From Clostridium sp. KNHs205 (GTDB lineage: Bacteria; Bacillota; Clostridia; Lachnospirales; Lachnospiraceae): a DNA stretch of 64,000 nucleotides. A program made the position numbers and the translations under genes. The notes under the pieces were generated by a model. That model saw only the letters and a list, made by a program, of their open reading frames with translations, ran no database searches and was not told where the DNA came from. Shown here in pieces: positions 27,602 to 35,701 of the stretch (position 1 is its first letter; each line of letters opens with the position of its first letter). The stretch lies in the NCBI RefSeq assembly GCF_000702945.1, contig NZ_JNLE01000003.1:372001-436000 (forward strand). The letters are read 5' to 3'.

Positions 27602-27930
27602 AAACAGCTTTTCTATTCTGCAACTGTTTTTCTCTACTAGCAACTGACTTTCTCTACTGACAACTGTTTTTCTATCCTAGTAACTGTTTTTCTCTACAAA
27701 CAGCTGTCTTGCTCTACTGATAACTGTTTTTCTATCCTAGTAACTGTTTTTCTCTACAAACAGCTGTCTTGCTCTACTGATAACTGCTTTTCTATCCTAG
27801 TAACATTTTTTTCTAAAAACAGCTGTCTTGCTCTACTGACAATTGTTTTTCTATCCTAGTACTGTTTTCTATCCTAGTACTTGTTTTTCTATCCTGGTAA
27901 CTGTTTTTCTTTGCAAACAGCTGTCTTTAC
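27602..27930. repeat. Minisatellite with ~20-bp unit and 60-bp higher-order period
   Basis: In the ~850-bp gap between the exporter operon and spmB, about sixteen degenerate copies of a unit of the form AACTGTTTTTCTMTMCTAGT follow one another. Three successive units form a 60-bp block: 27662-27720 and 27722-27780 are identical, and the next block is close but frayed by small deletions. The rest of the gap (27160-27600) is AT-rich without a gene that I can support. No spacers of unrelated sequence, so not CRISPR. Confidence 0.9.
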
Positions 27931-28007
27931 CTACCTGCAACTCTCTTCTGATATTATAGATATCGCTTTCAGCTTAAACAATTTATAACCAGAAACCTTT
28001 TTAAACG

Positions 28008-28535
28008 TCAGAACAGCAATTTAGTAAGAAATACGCTGGCAACAATTCCAGCTAAAGTAGCAGTTAATGCTCCTGCAAGGGTATATCTCGTCTTCTTCAC
28101 ACCAGCAGTCAGAAAATATACACTCATGGTATAGAAGATGGTCTCTGTGCAGCTCATAATTATGGATGTAAGCCTGCCGATATAGGAATCAGGTCCAAAT
28201 TCCTTAAAGATATCCAACAGTAAACTGGTGGCTGCCGAAGCCGAAAAAAGCCTGACCGTAATAAGCGGCACCAGCTCCGAGGGAAAATTAAGAAAATTTG
28301 TTAAAGGCTTGATTAGTCCTGCCAGCATATCCAGTGCTCCAGAAGCCCGCATTATGCCTATAGCGACCATTAAACCGACAAGGGTAGGCATTATACCAAG
28401 AACCACTTTAAAGCCATCCTCAGCACCTTTGGTGAACTCCTGAAACACAGGAGTTTTCATTAACAATGCAAAGCCTACTATGTAAAAAATAACAAAGGGA
28501 ATTATGTAGTCTGATATATATAAAAGAAATCTCAA
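28008..28535 (-). CDS. spmB: Spore maturation protein B
   Basis: A 175-residue membrane protein with several hydrophobic helices (YISDYIIPFVIFYIVGFALL, TLVGLMVAIGIMRASGALD, and others). SpmA and SpmB are needed for full dehydration of the spore core in Bacillus and Clostridium. Start appears to be TTG at 28535; no good ATG or strong ribosome site is visible, so the exact start is uncertain. Lies 113 bp after spmA, same strand. Confidence 0.9.
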   Translation of the reverse strand: MRFLLYISDYIIPFVIFYIVGFALLMKTPVFQEFTKGAEDGFKVVLGIMPTLVGLMVAIGIMRASGALDMLAGLIKPLTNFLNFPSELVPLITVRLFSASAATSLLLDIFKEFGPDSYIGRLTSIIMSCTETIFYTMSVYFLTAGVKKTRYTLAGALTATLAGIVASVFLTKLLF

Positions 28536-28648
28536 TCTTTTAACCCAAAGCCATTATAAATAACAGCCCTGCCCCTGGCATCCTTTCTTTTTTACTCTGT
28601 TTGATTAAAAGTATAATCAGCGTCTGGTCATTTCCTGTTCCATAGCAA

Positions 28649-29233
28649 TTACTTATTACGTGCCAGTTTTCTGGCAACCAATGAGAAGATTATTCCGGCT
28701 ATTGTAGAAACACTGGTAGCAACAAAGGCTGCTCCCAGAATTTCTGTAGGATTAACGGAACCGTACTGTGTTCTGAAAGCAATAATATTTACCGGTATCA
28801 GCTGGAGTGCAGATATGTTTATAATTAAAAAAGTACACATATCGCAGCTGGCCGACTCTCTGTCCTGATTCAATTTCTTCAGCTCCTGCATGGCTTTAAG
28901 CCCCATGGGTGTTGCTGCCCAGCCAAGCCCCAGAAAATTGGCTATCATATTGGAAGCTATGTATTCTTTTGCGGGATGTTTATCCGGAATATTCGGAAAG
29001 AGCAGACTTAACAGCGGATTGATCAGCTTTGTCAGGGCATCGATAATTCCTGCTGTTTTGGCTATCTGCATAATTCCCATCCAAAGGGCAGTAAACCCCA
29101 GCATGGTTATACACAAAACAACAGCCTCTTTTGCAGAGGATAAGGTTGCAGCACTTACATCGTCGATTTTACCTGTTAAAGCCCCAACCACAACACCAAT
29201 TATAATCATGAAGCCCCATAGATAATTCAACAT
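28649..29233 (-). CDS. spmA: Spore maturation protein A
   Basis: A 194-residue membrane protein from ATG 29233 with AGGAGG upstream; a longer frame to 29278 lacks a ribosome site. Family features: MLNYLWGFMIIIGVVVGAL at the start, LGLGWAATPMGLKAMQEL in the middle (nucleoside-recognition 'gate' domain) and a C-terminal hydrophobic helix. Works with SpmB during spore maturation. Confidence 0.92.
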   Translation of the reverse strand: MLNYLWGFMIIIGVVVGALTGKIDDVSAATLSSAKEAVVLCITMLGFTALWMGIMQIAKTAGIIDALTKLINPLLSLLFPNIPDKHPAKEYIASNMIANFLGLGWAATPMGLKAMQELKKLNQDRESASCDMCTFLIINISALQLIPVNIIAFRTQYGSVNPTEILGAAFVATSVSTIAGIIFSLVARKLARNK

Positions 29234-29613
29234 AAGAAACCTCCTAACCCCGGCAGTAATGTATTTAATCCATAGCATAACTGCCTGTATCTTTTCTTTA
29301 TTTATACTATATTCCGGGGTTAGAAAAATAATTCATATGGTCTTCAGAGATGTCATTCCATTAATTTCCATAACCTGTCGAAAACCTTATCGAAACAAGG
29401 AATAAAATGTAAAATCAGAGCGAAAACGCGTTCACATCACCTCTTTAAACCGCTAAAATCCAGTACTCAAAACTTATTTTTCTTTACTTTTTAATACTTT
29501 TATTACAATTATTTCTATAAAATACTAAATAATTGCTTGATTTAATATTTCATTTATTGACTTTCTAATATTTGTATGGTATTTTATAAAAGTATTGTAG
29601 GAGGTACATATAT
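29234..29613. promoter_or_regulatory. Divergent spmA/abrB gap with abrB promoter
   Basis: AT-rich 380 bp. For abrB a plausible promoter is TTGACT (29557-29562), 17-base spacer, TATTTT (29580-29585), followed by AGGAGG (29599-29604). I see no clear sporulation sigma site for spmA. Confidence 0.5.
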
Positions 29614-29871
29614 ATGAAAAGCACAGGAATTGTAAGAAAGCTTGACGAGTTAGGAAGAATAACACTTCCCATCGAGCTCAGAAGAACACTTGGAGTAGGG
29701 GAAAGAGATCCCCTGGAAATCTTTGTTGATGAGGACAGAATCATATTAAGAAAATATGAGCCTGCAGATATCTTTAATGGTTCCAAAGATAACTTAATTG
29801 ATTATCACGGAAAGAAGATTTCTAAAGATTCTATTATGGAGCTTGCTAAATTAGTAGGTATTATCGAATAA
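29614..29871 (+). CDS. AbrB-family transition-state regulator
   Basis: An 85-residue DNA-binding protein with an N-terminal swapped-hairpin domain MKSTGIVRKLDELGRITLPIE and a short C-terminal multimerisation part. Such proteins (AbrB, Abh, SpoVT) hold back post-exponential and sporulation genes during growth; which one this equals is not certain. It is transcribed away from rsmI, as abrB is near yabC (rsmI) in Bacillus, and has its own terminator. Confidence 0.92.
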   Translation: MKSTGIVRKLDELGRITLPIELRRTLGVGERDPLEIFVDEDRIILRKYEPADIFNGSKDNLIDYHGKKISKDSIMELAKLVGIIE

Positions 29872-29888
29872 TACAGCTCAAAGAAGCA

Positions 29889-29927
29889 GCCTGAAGATAA
29901 GCGATACGCTTTTCTTCAGGCTTTTTC
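29889..29927 (+). terminator. Terminator of the AbrB-family gene
   Basis: GCCTGAAGA pairs with TCTTCAGGC and is followed by TTTTTCTT, starting 18 bases after the stop codon. Confidence 0.9.
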
Positions 29928-30094
29928 TTATACTAGAGCATAAAATATATCTTAATGTTGAACTATTTAGAAATAAATATAAAGTAAAAGAAACCTATAA
30001 AATAATAACGCCTCTCCCTCTGGCTCCCAGCACATATCAGTGCATGCAAACTGAGGTAAGGCCTGCTTATTCCAAGCCTTGTTACCTGCTCATT

Positions 30095-30127
30095 ATCTGC
30101 TTGCAGAAGTGGCACTACCACAAATCA
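30095..30127. repeat. 33-bp dispersed intergenic motif, copy 1
   Basis: Begins ATCTGCTTGCAG and ends CCACAAATCA. Related 33-bp segments lie at 33264, 44560 and 62627, all between genes. The surrounding 29928-30316 has no gene; a weak inverted repeat GGTAAGGC / GCCTTGTTACC lies just upstream at about 30055-30086. Confidence 0.6.
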
Positions 30128-30316
30128 AGGTATTCATAATCAGTTTATCATTGTTAAAATGCCTAAACTCAAAACCCATACTAACAACTATTCGCGGCAT
30201 GCTCCAAACAAATATGGAAAATACCTTCAATTTTACACACTAATCTCACCAAAATTATGTATTTCCTAACCTTAATTCTCTCCGTACAAGACTAAAAACT
30301 CCTGCTTTCATACGAG

Positions 30317-30540
30317 TTCAGGAAAATAACGTAAAACAGAAGAACGAATGCGCCTATGGAAAGGCATTAGAAGTCCTTTTCTCTGAAAATTTTGTGCTAT
30401 ATTATAAAACAGACTGTTTGAGCGAAGCGAGTTGTCTGTTTTATAATATGTCCAGCACAGAATATTCAGAGAATTAGGACTTCTTATGCCTTGTAATCGA
30501 AGCATGAGTTTTTCTGTTTTGCGTTATTTTCCGTCCCCTT
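30317..30540. repeat. Long foldback repeat element, copy 2
   Basis: A 224-bp relative of the element at 1707-1934, same orientation and same edges (TTCAGG left, CCGTCCCCTT right). Helices: outer GGAAAATAACG / CGTTATTTTCC with CAAAACAG-type ends, 14-bp GGCATTAGAAGTCC against GGACTTCTTATGCC, TTTTGTGCT / AGCACAGAA, and ATTATAAAACAGAC / GTCTGTTTTATAAT closing TGTTTGAGCGAAGCGAGTT. Compared with copy 1 the helices differ by paired substitutions while loops are kept. It ends 42 bp from the stop of leftward rsmI. Confidence 0.9.
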
Positions 30541-30582
30541 TTGAAAACCCACCCCTTAGCCAATTCAACACCTTATATTCTT

Positions 30583-31425
30583 CTAAGAATTCAAAAGCAT
30601 CTGATAAACTTCTCTTTTCGTAATCCCCCTGTCTGTTGCAACCGCTTTCATAGCCTCTTTCTTATCCATTCCGCGCCCCAGATAAAGGTTCATATGCTCC
30701 TCTAAAGAAAGTGTCAGAAACTTCTCCTTTTCCTGCTCCAGCAAATCCTCTATTTTTAAGCCCTCTATAACAAGCAGGCACTCACCCTTTGGCTCCTCTG
30801 CTTCGTAATGGCTGACGGCCTTAAGAAGACTAGTCTGGAAAGCCGTTTCATGTTTCTTGGTAAGCTCCCTTACTACCGTAACCCTGCGGTCGCCTAAAGC
30901 TTCAGAGAGTTCCTTTAAAGTCTTTATCAGCCTGTGCGGTGCTTCGTATATGATAATGGTTCTGGTCTCTGACTTTAATTCCTTTAAGATGTTATTTCGC
31001 TCCTTCTTATCGGAGGGCAGAAAAGCCTCAAAAGCAAACCGTCTCGTGGATAATCCGGACAGGGTAAGGCCTGTGATTACAGCAGAAGGCCCTGGCAGAG
31101 AGGTAACTGGAATCTCCTCTTCATATGCCATCTTAACCAGCTCTTCACCGGGGTCTGAAATACCGGGCGTTCCCGCATCTGTAATCAGAGCAATATTCTG
31201 TCCCTCTTTGAGAAGTCCGATCAGATAACGCCCTTTCTCTATTTTGTTATACTCATGATAGCTGGTCATGGGGGTATTGATTTCAAAATGGTTTAACAGC
31301 TTGATACTGTGCCTGGTATCCTCTGCGGCAATTAAGTCTGCTTCCTTCAGCGTCCGCAGAACCCTTAAAGTGATATCCTCCAAATTGCCTATGGGCGTAG
31401 CACACAGATATAATGTTCCGGTCAT
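30583..31425 (-). CDS. rsmI: 16S rRNA (cytidine1402-2'-O)-methyltransferase
   Basis: A ~280-residue tetrapyrrole-methylase-fold enzyme. Visible are LYLCATPIGNLEDITLRVL at the N-terminus, AEDTRH, LITDAGTPGISDPG (SAM site) and a C-terminal helical part ending YQMLL. It 2'-O-methylates C1402 in the ribosomal decoding centre. ATG 31425 with GAAGGGA is preferred to a TTG two codons earlier. Twenty bp after trmN6; last gene of the leftward cluster. Confidence 0.95.
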   Translation of the reverse strand: MTGTLYLCATPIGNLEDITLRVLRTLKEADLIAAEDTRHSIKLLNHFEINTPMTSYHEYNKIEKGRYLIGLLKEGQNIALITDAGTPGISDPGEELVKMAYEEEIPVTSLPGPSAVITGLTLSGLSTRRFAFEAFLPSDKKERNNILKELKSETRTIIIYEAPHRLIKTLKELSEALGDRRVTVVRELTKKHETAFQTSLLKAVSHYEAEEPKGECLLVIEGLKIEDLLEQEKEKFLTLSLEEHMNLYLGRGMDKKEAMKAVATDRGITKREVYQMLLNS

Positions 31426-31445
31426 CTGCAATGGTCCCTTCTTTC

Positions 31446-32267
31446 TTAATAACCGTAGATATCATAGATTTCATCGGTGTATTGATTGACTTCCTTATAT
31501 ACAATCAGGGGAGGTTCCACCTTGATCATAGACCCTCCGCCTTTTACTGCTTCAATTAATACCATATTAGGTTCCTTGTCAAGAAAAGGATGTACCATCT
31601 TCATCCTTTTGGGTTCCAGTTTATAGGCAGTGAGTGTATTTATTATTTCTATCAGACGGAAGGGCCTGTGTACCAGATAGAAGCGCCCTGAAGGCTTCAG
31701 TAGCTTTGCCGCCTCTCTTACCACATCCTCCAGCGTACAATGCACTTCATGCCTTGCTATAGCCTTTGGGAGATCCGGATTCTTAAGTCCATGAAGATCG
31801 TTCATATAAGGAGGATTACTGGTAACAACATGAAAGGAAGCAGCGCCAAAGAGTCTGCCTGCTTCTTTAATATCCCCTGTTACAATTGATACTTTCTCCT
31901 CCAGCCCGTTAAGCCTTACGCTCCTTCTAGCCATGTCGGCACTTTCCTCCTGAATATCAAGCCCGGTAAAATGCTCTCCCTTGGTTTTTGCCTCAAGAAG
32001 GATGGGTATAATGCCTGTTCCAGTTCCTAAATCAGCTACCCTTTCCCCTTCTTTCACTTTTGCAAAGCCGGAAAGAAGAACAGCATCCATTCCAAAGCAG
32101 AATTTCTTGCTGTTCTGAATAATTTTATATCCGTTACGCTGCAGCTCATCTATTCTCTCCCCAGGAAGAAGGATATTCGCTGTGTCCTGCTGCTGTGTTT
32201 CTTTCTCTGTTAAAGAAGTCTCGCAGTTTGGCAGCCCTTCTTCCCGGGTATTCCTCATATCGCTCAT
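31446..32267 (-). CDS. tRNA1(Val) adenine-N6 methyltransferase-like protein
   Basis: A 273-residue class I methyltransferase, equivalent by motif and position to Bacillus YabB / E. coli TrmN6. Motif I is VADLGTGTGIIPILL and the N6-adenine catalytic motif is SNPPYMN. An N-terminal ~30-residue extension rich in Glu and Thr is unusual and may mean a later start, perhaps near the LLPGERIDEL segment, but no better start with a ribosome site was seen. It follows ricT by 3 bp, so is translationally coupled to it. Confidence 0.9.
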   Translation of the reverse strand: MSDMRNTREEGLPNCETSLTEKETQQQDTANILLPGERIDELQRNGYKIIQNSKKFCFGMDAVLLSGFAKVKEGERVADLGTGTGIIPILLEAKTKGEHFTGLDIQEESADMARRSVRLNGLEEKVSIVTGDIKEAGRLFGAASFHVVTSNPPYMNDLHGLKNPDLPKAIARHEVHCTLEDVVREAAKLLKPSGRFYLVHRPFRLIEIINTLTAYKLEPKRMKMVHPFLDKEPNMVLIEAVKGGGSMIKVEPPLIVYKEVNQYTDEIYDIYGY

Positions 32268-32270
32268 AGC

Positions 32271-33179
32271 TTATACATCATCCAGATGGGATTTTCCTTC
32301 CTTCATTTCAAGCATCTCAAGTACTCTTAATTCTTCATCAAGAGCAACTCTTTCCTTGCGTTTTCTTGCAGTAAACTTAAGAGTTGACGCTTTGTATTCT
32401 CTAACTTCCTTCTCGTCATTTTCCAGTGTAACGATAACCTTAACCAACTGCTTTAAAACGGTAACACTCTGAACCTCACCGCGTAAACCATCCGCTGTGG
32501 TAACTATATCTCCCACATTGGGAAGCTTGCTGTTCAAATCCTCATAGGCCTCTTCCTCATGCTTCAGGCAGCACATAAGTCGTCCGCATACACCGGATAT
32601 CTTGGTGGGATTTAAGGACAGGTTCTGCTCTTTTGCCATTTTAATGGACACGGGAGCAAATTCGGAAAGATGGGTATGACAGCATAATGGTCTTCCGCAG
32701 ATACCAATACCGCCAACCACCTTCGTCTCATCCCTTACACCGATCTGCCTTAACTCAATACGGGTCTTGAATACACTGGCAAGATCCTTAACCAGTTCCC
32801 TGAAATCGATTCTTCCATCAGCTGTAAAATAAAACAACACCTTATTATTGTCAAAGGTATATTCGGAATCAATCAGCTTCATTTCAAGTTCATGCTTCTT
32901 GATTTTTTCGAGACAGATCTGAAAAGCTTCTTTTTCCTTTATCTTGTTTCTCATTTCAATCTCGTTATCTTCGGGAGTTGCCGTTCTGATTACTGGCTTA
33001 AGAGGCTGAATAATCTTACTCTCCTCCACATCCCTGGGACCGATAACAACATGTCCGTATTCTACACCCCTGGCAGTTTCCACTATTACATAGTCCCCTT
33101 GCTTTATCTCATAACCGGCAGGATCAAAGAAATATATCTTGCCCGCTCTTCTGAACCGGACACCTATAACATTCGTCAT
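32271..33179 (-). CDS. ricT: PSP1 domain protein RicT (YaaT)
   Basis: A ~302-residue protein with the PSP1 domain and conserved cysteines CGRPLCC and CGRLMCC that bind iron-sulfur clusters in the Bacillus RicT/RicA/RicF complex, which stimulates RNase Y processing and Spo0A phosphorylation. ATG 33179 has GGAGG; an ATG at 33191 contains that ribosome site and is not used. A G/C-rich hairpin GCGCGCC / GGCGCG lies directly upstream of the ribosome site and could lower translation. Confidence 0.95.
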   Translation of the reverse strand: MTNVIGVRFRRAGKIYFFDPAGYEIKQGDYVIVETARGVEYGHVVIGPRDVEESKIIQPLKPVIRTATPEDNEIEMRNKIKEKEAFQICLEKIKKHELEMKLIDSEYTFDNNKVLFYFTADGRIDFRELVKDLASVFKTRIELRQIGVRDETKVVGGIGICGRPLCCHTHLSEFAPVSIKMAKEQNLSLNPTKISGVCGRLMCCLKHEEEAYEDLNSKLPNVGDIVTTADGLRGEVQSVTVLKQLVKVIVTLENDEKEVREYKASTLKFTARKRKERVALDEELRVLEMLEMKEGKSHLDDV

Positions 33180-33263
33180 ACTAACCTCCATTCGCGCCTT
33201 GGCGCGCTCAAATTATATGTTAAAATTGCTTACGGATTTCCACACTTGCTCCCTTGCATGCCA

Positions 33264-33296
33264 AACTGCTTGCAGCTTTGGCACTTCCAATACCAG
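33264..33296. repeat. 33-bp dispersed intergenic motif, copy 4 (divergent)
   Basis: Begins AACTGCTTGCAG, continues TTTGGCACTTCCA, and sits between holB and ricT in an otherwise tight operon. With its left flank it forms a hairpin TGCCAAA / TTTGGCA. A further hairpin TGAAATA / TATTTCA is at about 33300-33325. This looks like an insertion within the operon. Confidence 0.5.
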
Positions 33297-33357
33297 GGCA
33301 TGAAATATCTTTTATTTCACATCTGCATCAGCTTTAGCGAATGTAAAACAACATATA

Positions 33358-34362
33358 TTAATTCTCTTTTATGGTAAGAAACATAAGTTCCATTACAATG
33401 TCAAAGTTTACATTGGCATTAAGGCGTATCCTGGCTCTCTCCACTGCCTTAATGATATTCTCAAGGCCTTCATAACTTCTCTTTCCGGCCTGTCTTGTTA
33501 TTTCTGAGTATTCCCCTTTAAAAATTAAAAGGTTGATGTCTTTTGTAACCTTATACATCAAAACATCTCTGAACCATAAAGTAATCATGTCCAGATATTC
33601 ATCGATCCGGTTCTTTTGTTCCGAAATATTCTTAAGACCATCTATCAGCTCGTGAAGCTCCATCTGGTCAAGGTATCGCAGTAAATGAAGAATCTTGTCC
33701 TTCATGGCTGTAAAATCCTCATTTGAAGCATAGGATATGGCTTTTCCCACATTACCTTGTGCAAATACCGCACTGAGCTCTGCCTGGTAATCCGGAAGCT
33801 TTTGCACCTCCATGAGATACTTCTTAATATCCTCTTCCTTTACAGGATTTAGTTTTAGCACCACGCATCTTGACAGAATTGTTTGCAGTAAAGCGTTAAT
33901 ATTATTGGTCAGCAATATGATAACAGCATACGACGGCGGAGCTTCCAGTGTCTTTAGGAGAGCATTCTGTGCCTGTTCCGTCATCTTTTCAGCTTCATCC
34001 ACAATATAGATCTTGCGGTCCCCGCTGTAGGGTTTTATCTGTATATCGTTGTTTAACTGACTTCTGATATCATCCACTCCAAGGCTTGCCTTTTCATGGG
34101 TTACATGAATAATGTCAGGATGGTTGCCTGATTCCGCCTGAAGGCAGGATTTACAGGTACCGCAGCTTTCCCCGTCTGTTTCCAGGTTTTCACACTGCAG
34201 GCTTTTTGCAAATGCGGCAGCCAACGTATGTTTTCCCATCCCGTCTTCACCGGCAAAAATATATGCATGGGATACTGTTCCTGTTCCGGCTGCTGTCCTT
34301 AAATGTCCGGCAATCTGCTCATGACCAATTATATGTTTAAATCCAGCCACAATAACTCCCAT
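33358..34362 (-). CDS. holB: DNA polymerase III delta' subunit
   Basis: A 334-residue clamp-loader subunit of the AAA+ family. N-terminal FKHIIGHEQIAGHLRTA, Walker A-like AGEDGMGKHTLA (GxxGxGKxT), four zinc cysteines (CENLETDGESCGTCKSC region), DEAEKMTEQAQNALLK (Walker B region) and the sensor motif TILSRC are visible. It loads the sliding clamp with tau/gamma and delta. Start may be ATG 34362 or GTG 34350, the latter having GGGAG at better distance. Synteny with yaaR and ricT is as in Bacillus. Confidence 0.94.
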   Translation of the reverse strand: MGVIVAGFKHIIGHEQIAGHLRTAAGTGTVSHAYIFAGEDGMGKHTLAAAFAKSLQCENLETDGESCGTCKSCLQAESGNHPDIIHVTHEKASLGVDDIRSQLNNDIQIKPYSGDRKIYIVDEAEKMTEQAQNALLKTLEAPPSYAVIILLTNNINALLQTILSRCVVLKLNPVKEEDIKKYLMEVQKLPDYQAELSAVFAQGNVGKAISYASNEDFTAMKDKILHLLRYLDQMELHELIDGLKNISEQKNRIDEYLDMITLWFRDVLMYKVTKDINLLIFKGEYSEITRQAGKRSYEGLENIIKAVERARIRLNANVNFDIVMELMFLTIKEN

Positions 34363-34430
34363 CTGCCCCTTTAGGGACTTACGAATACTAATCCCAAAGC
34401 ACTCACTGCGCTTTTCAGATTGAAAATGTA

Positions 34431-34871
34431 TCAGGCAAATATATCCAGCAGCAGTCCTTTGATTTCATCAATTTTATTTAAAATGGCTATGGTATCCTTC
34501 TCATCCTTGATTAATTCCAATGCAAGCTCGTCCAGGTTCTGATCGATAAGCTTTATCATGCCATAGACACGATGACGGCCTCTTCTGTCCAGAAAATTCT
34601 CCCTGCTGAATTTGTGGGAACGGTTGACTATCTCATTCATGAAATCCCTGATAAGTTGCCTGTACCTTTTCATATCACGGACATCCATATGCTTACCCAG
34701 CTTTTTGCCATGCTGAATAATGTCCTCCATCATAAGATTTAAGCGTTCTTTTAGTCCCTGTTCCTCAATGTTGCTAATCAAAGTAAATTTAAAGGAGCCA
34801 TCTGCTTCAGGCAGAGGTGCTTTCGCTTCAACTTGGTTTATGGCTGGTAACTGATTAACTTTTATATCCAT
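34431..34871 (-). CDS. yaaR: YaaR family protein (DUF327)
   Basis: A 146-residue, largely helical protein of the YaaR family found between tmk/yaaQ and holB in Firmicutes. The C-terminal half ([39 protein letters not shown]) is the conserved part. Function not established. ATG behind GAGGAG. Confidence 0.9.
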   Translation of the reverse strand: MDIKVNQLPAINQVEAKAPLPEADGSFKFTLISNIEEQGLKERLNLMMEDIIQHGKKLGKHMDVRDMKRYRQLIRDFMNEIVNRSHKFSRENFLDRRGRHRVYGMIKLIDQNLDELALELIKDEKDTIAILNKIDEIKGLLLDIFA

Positions 34872-35037
34872 AGAATTAACTCCTCTCCCCTCTTCAGTAA
34901 AATGGATTCAATTTCTATATCTGCTGAATTTATCTTAATTACTATTATTTGTAAGGAAATTGCTGCTTATTTTAAATTGAAACGAACAATTTCCAGATTT
35001 ATTATAGCATAATCAACTTAAAATAAATAGGGAAATT

Positions 35038-35628
35038 TTAATCTTCCATATTCTTCCTGATATCTTTTTCTATGTTAAGGATACATATTTCACTATTTTC
35101 ATTGTTATATCTTTTATTTATACCAAGCTCAAGAAGATTTTCCTCTTTGAAATCTTCTTCGTCTGCCAGAAACCTGCGGCATAATTCAGTATACTTTGGT
35201 TTTTTCTGGGTCTTTTCTCTGGCCAGGGCACGTTCCAGTCGAATTCCGTCTTCAACCTCCAGATATAAGGGCACCACTCTGTCTTTTCCAAGGTATTCCC
35301 GAATTTTTCGATAGGTATCCAGAGTCCCAATCATTATGGAACTTCTCTCATTAAAATCAATCTGTCCATCATCAACCGTAAAGTAATCCCATACTCCGTG
35401 CATGGTATCATAAGCCCTATGTTCTATTACCTTATTACTTTCCTGTAATCTCCCCAGCTCCTCTTTGGTAACAAAGAAGTATTCTTCCCCGTTTTTTTCT
35501 CCATCCCTGATAGGCCTTGTTGTGTACCCAGCAACCGTCTTTAAATTAAGATCCCTGCGGGTGATTTCCTTAAATACCGTATCTTTACCCGCTGCACTCT
35601 TGCCCATAACAACAAACAGTTTATGCAT
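35038..35628 (-). CDS. Guanylate kinase-like P-loop kinase
   Basis: A 196-residue protein with Walker A GKSAAGKDT, then a GMP-binding-like TTRPIRDGEKNGEEYFFV segment as in guanylate kinases. The later half is less typical: the lid region is short (RLERALAREKTQKKPKY) and the tail is long and charged. It takes the place that thymidylate kinase (tmk) has in the Bacillus yaaO-tmk-yaaR order. It may be a second guanylate kinase or a paralogue of different specificity. Confidence 0.8.
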   Translation of the reverse strand: MHKLFVVMGKSAAGKDTVFKEITRRDLNLKTVAGYTTRPIRDGEKNGEEYFFVTKEELGRLQESNKVIEHRAYDTMHGVWDYFTVDDGQIDFNERSSIMIGTLDTYRKIREYLGKDRVVPLYLEVEDGIRLERALAREKTQKKPKYTELCRRFLADEEDFKEENLLELGINKRYNNENSEICILNIEKDIRKNMED

Positions 35629-35701
35629 ACTTTTATATTTTCCTTCCGATTTATTAATACTTACACTTAACCTATATGCTCAACCTTAAGAAAGGAATTT
35701 A

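Noticed and set aside
30055..30086. Inverted repeat as terminator after abrB
   Set aside because: A strong terminator already lies at 29889-29927 and this hairpin has mismatches and no T-tract.
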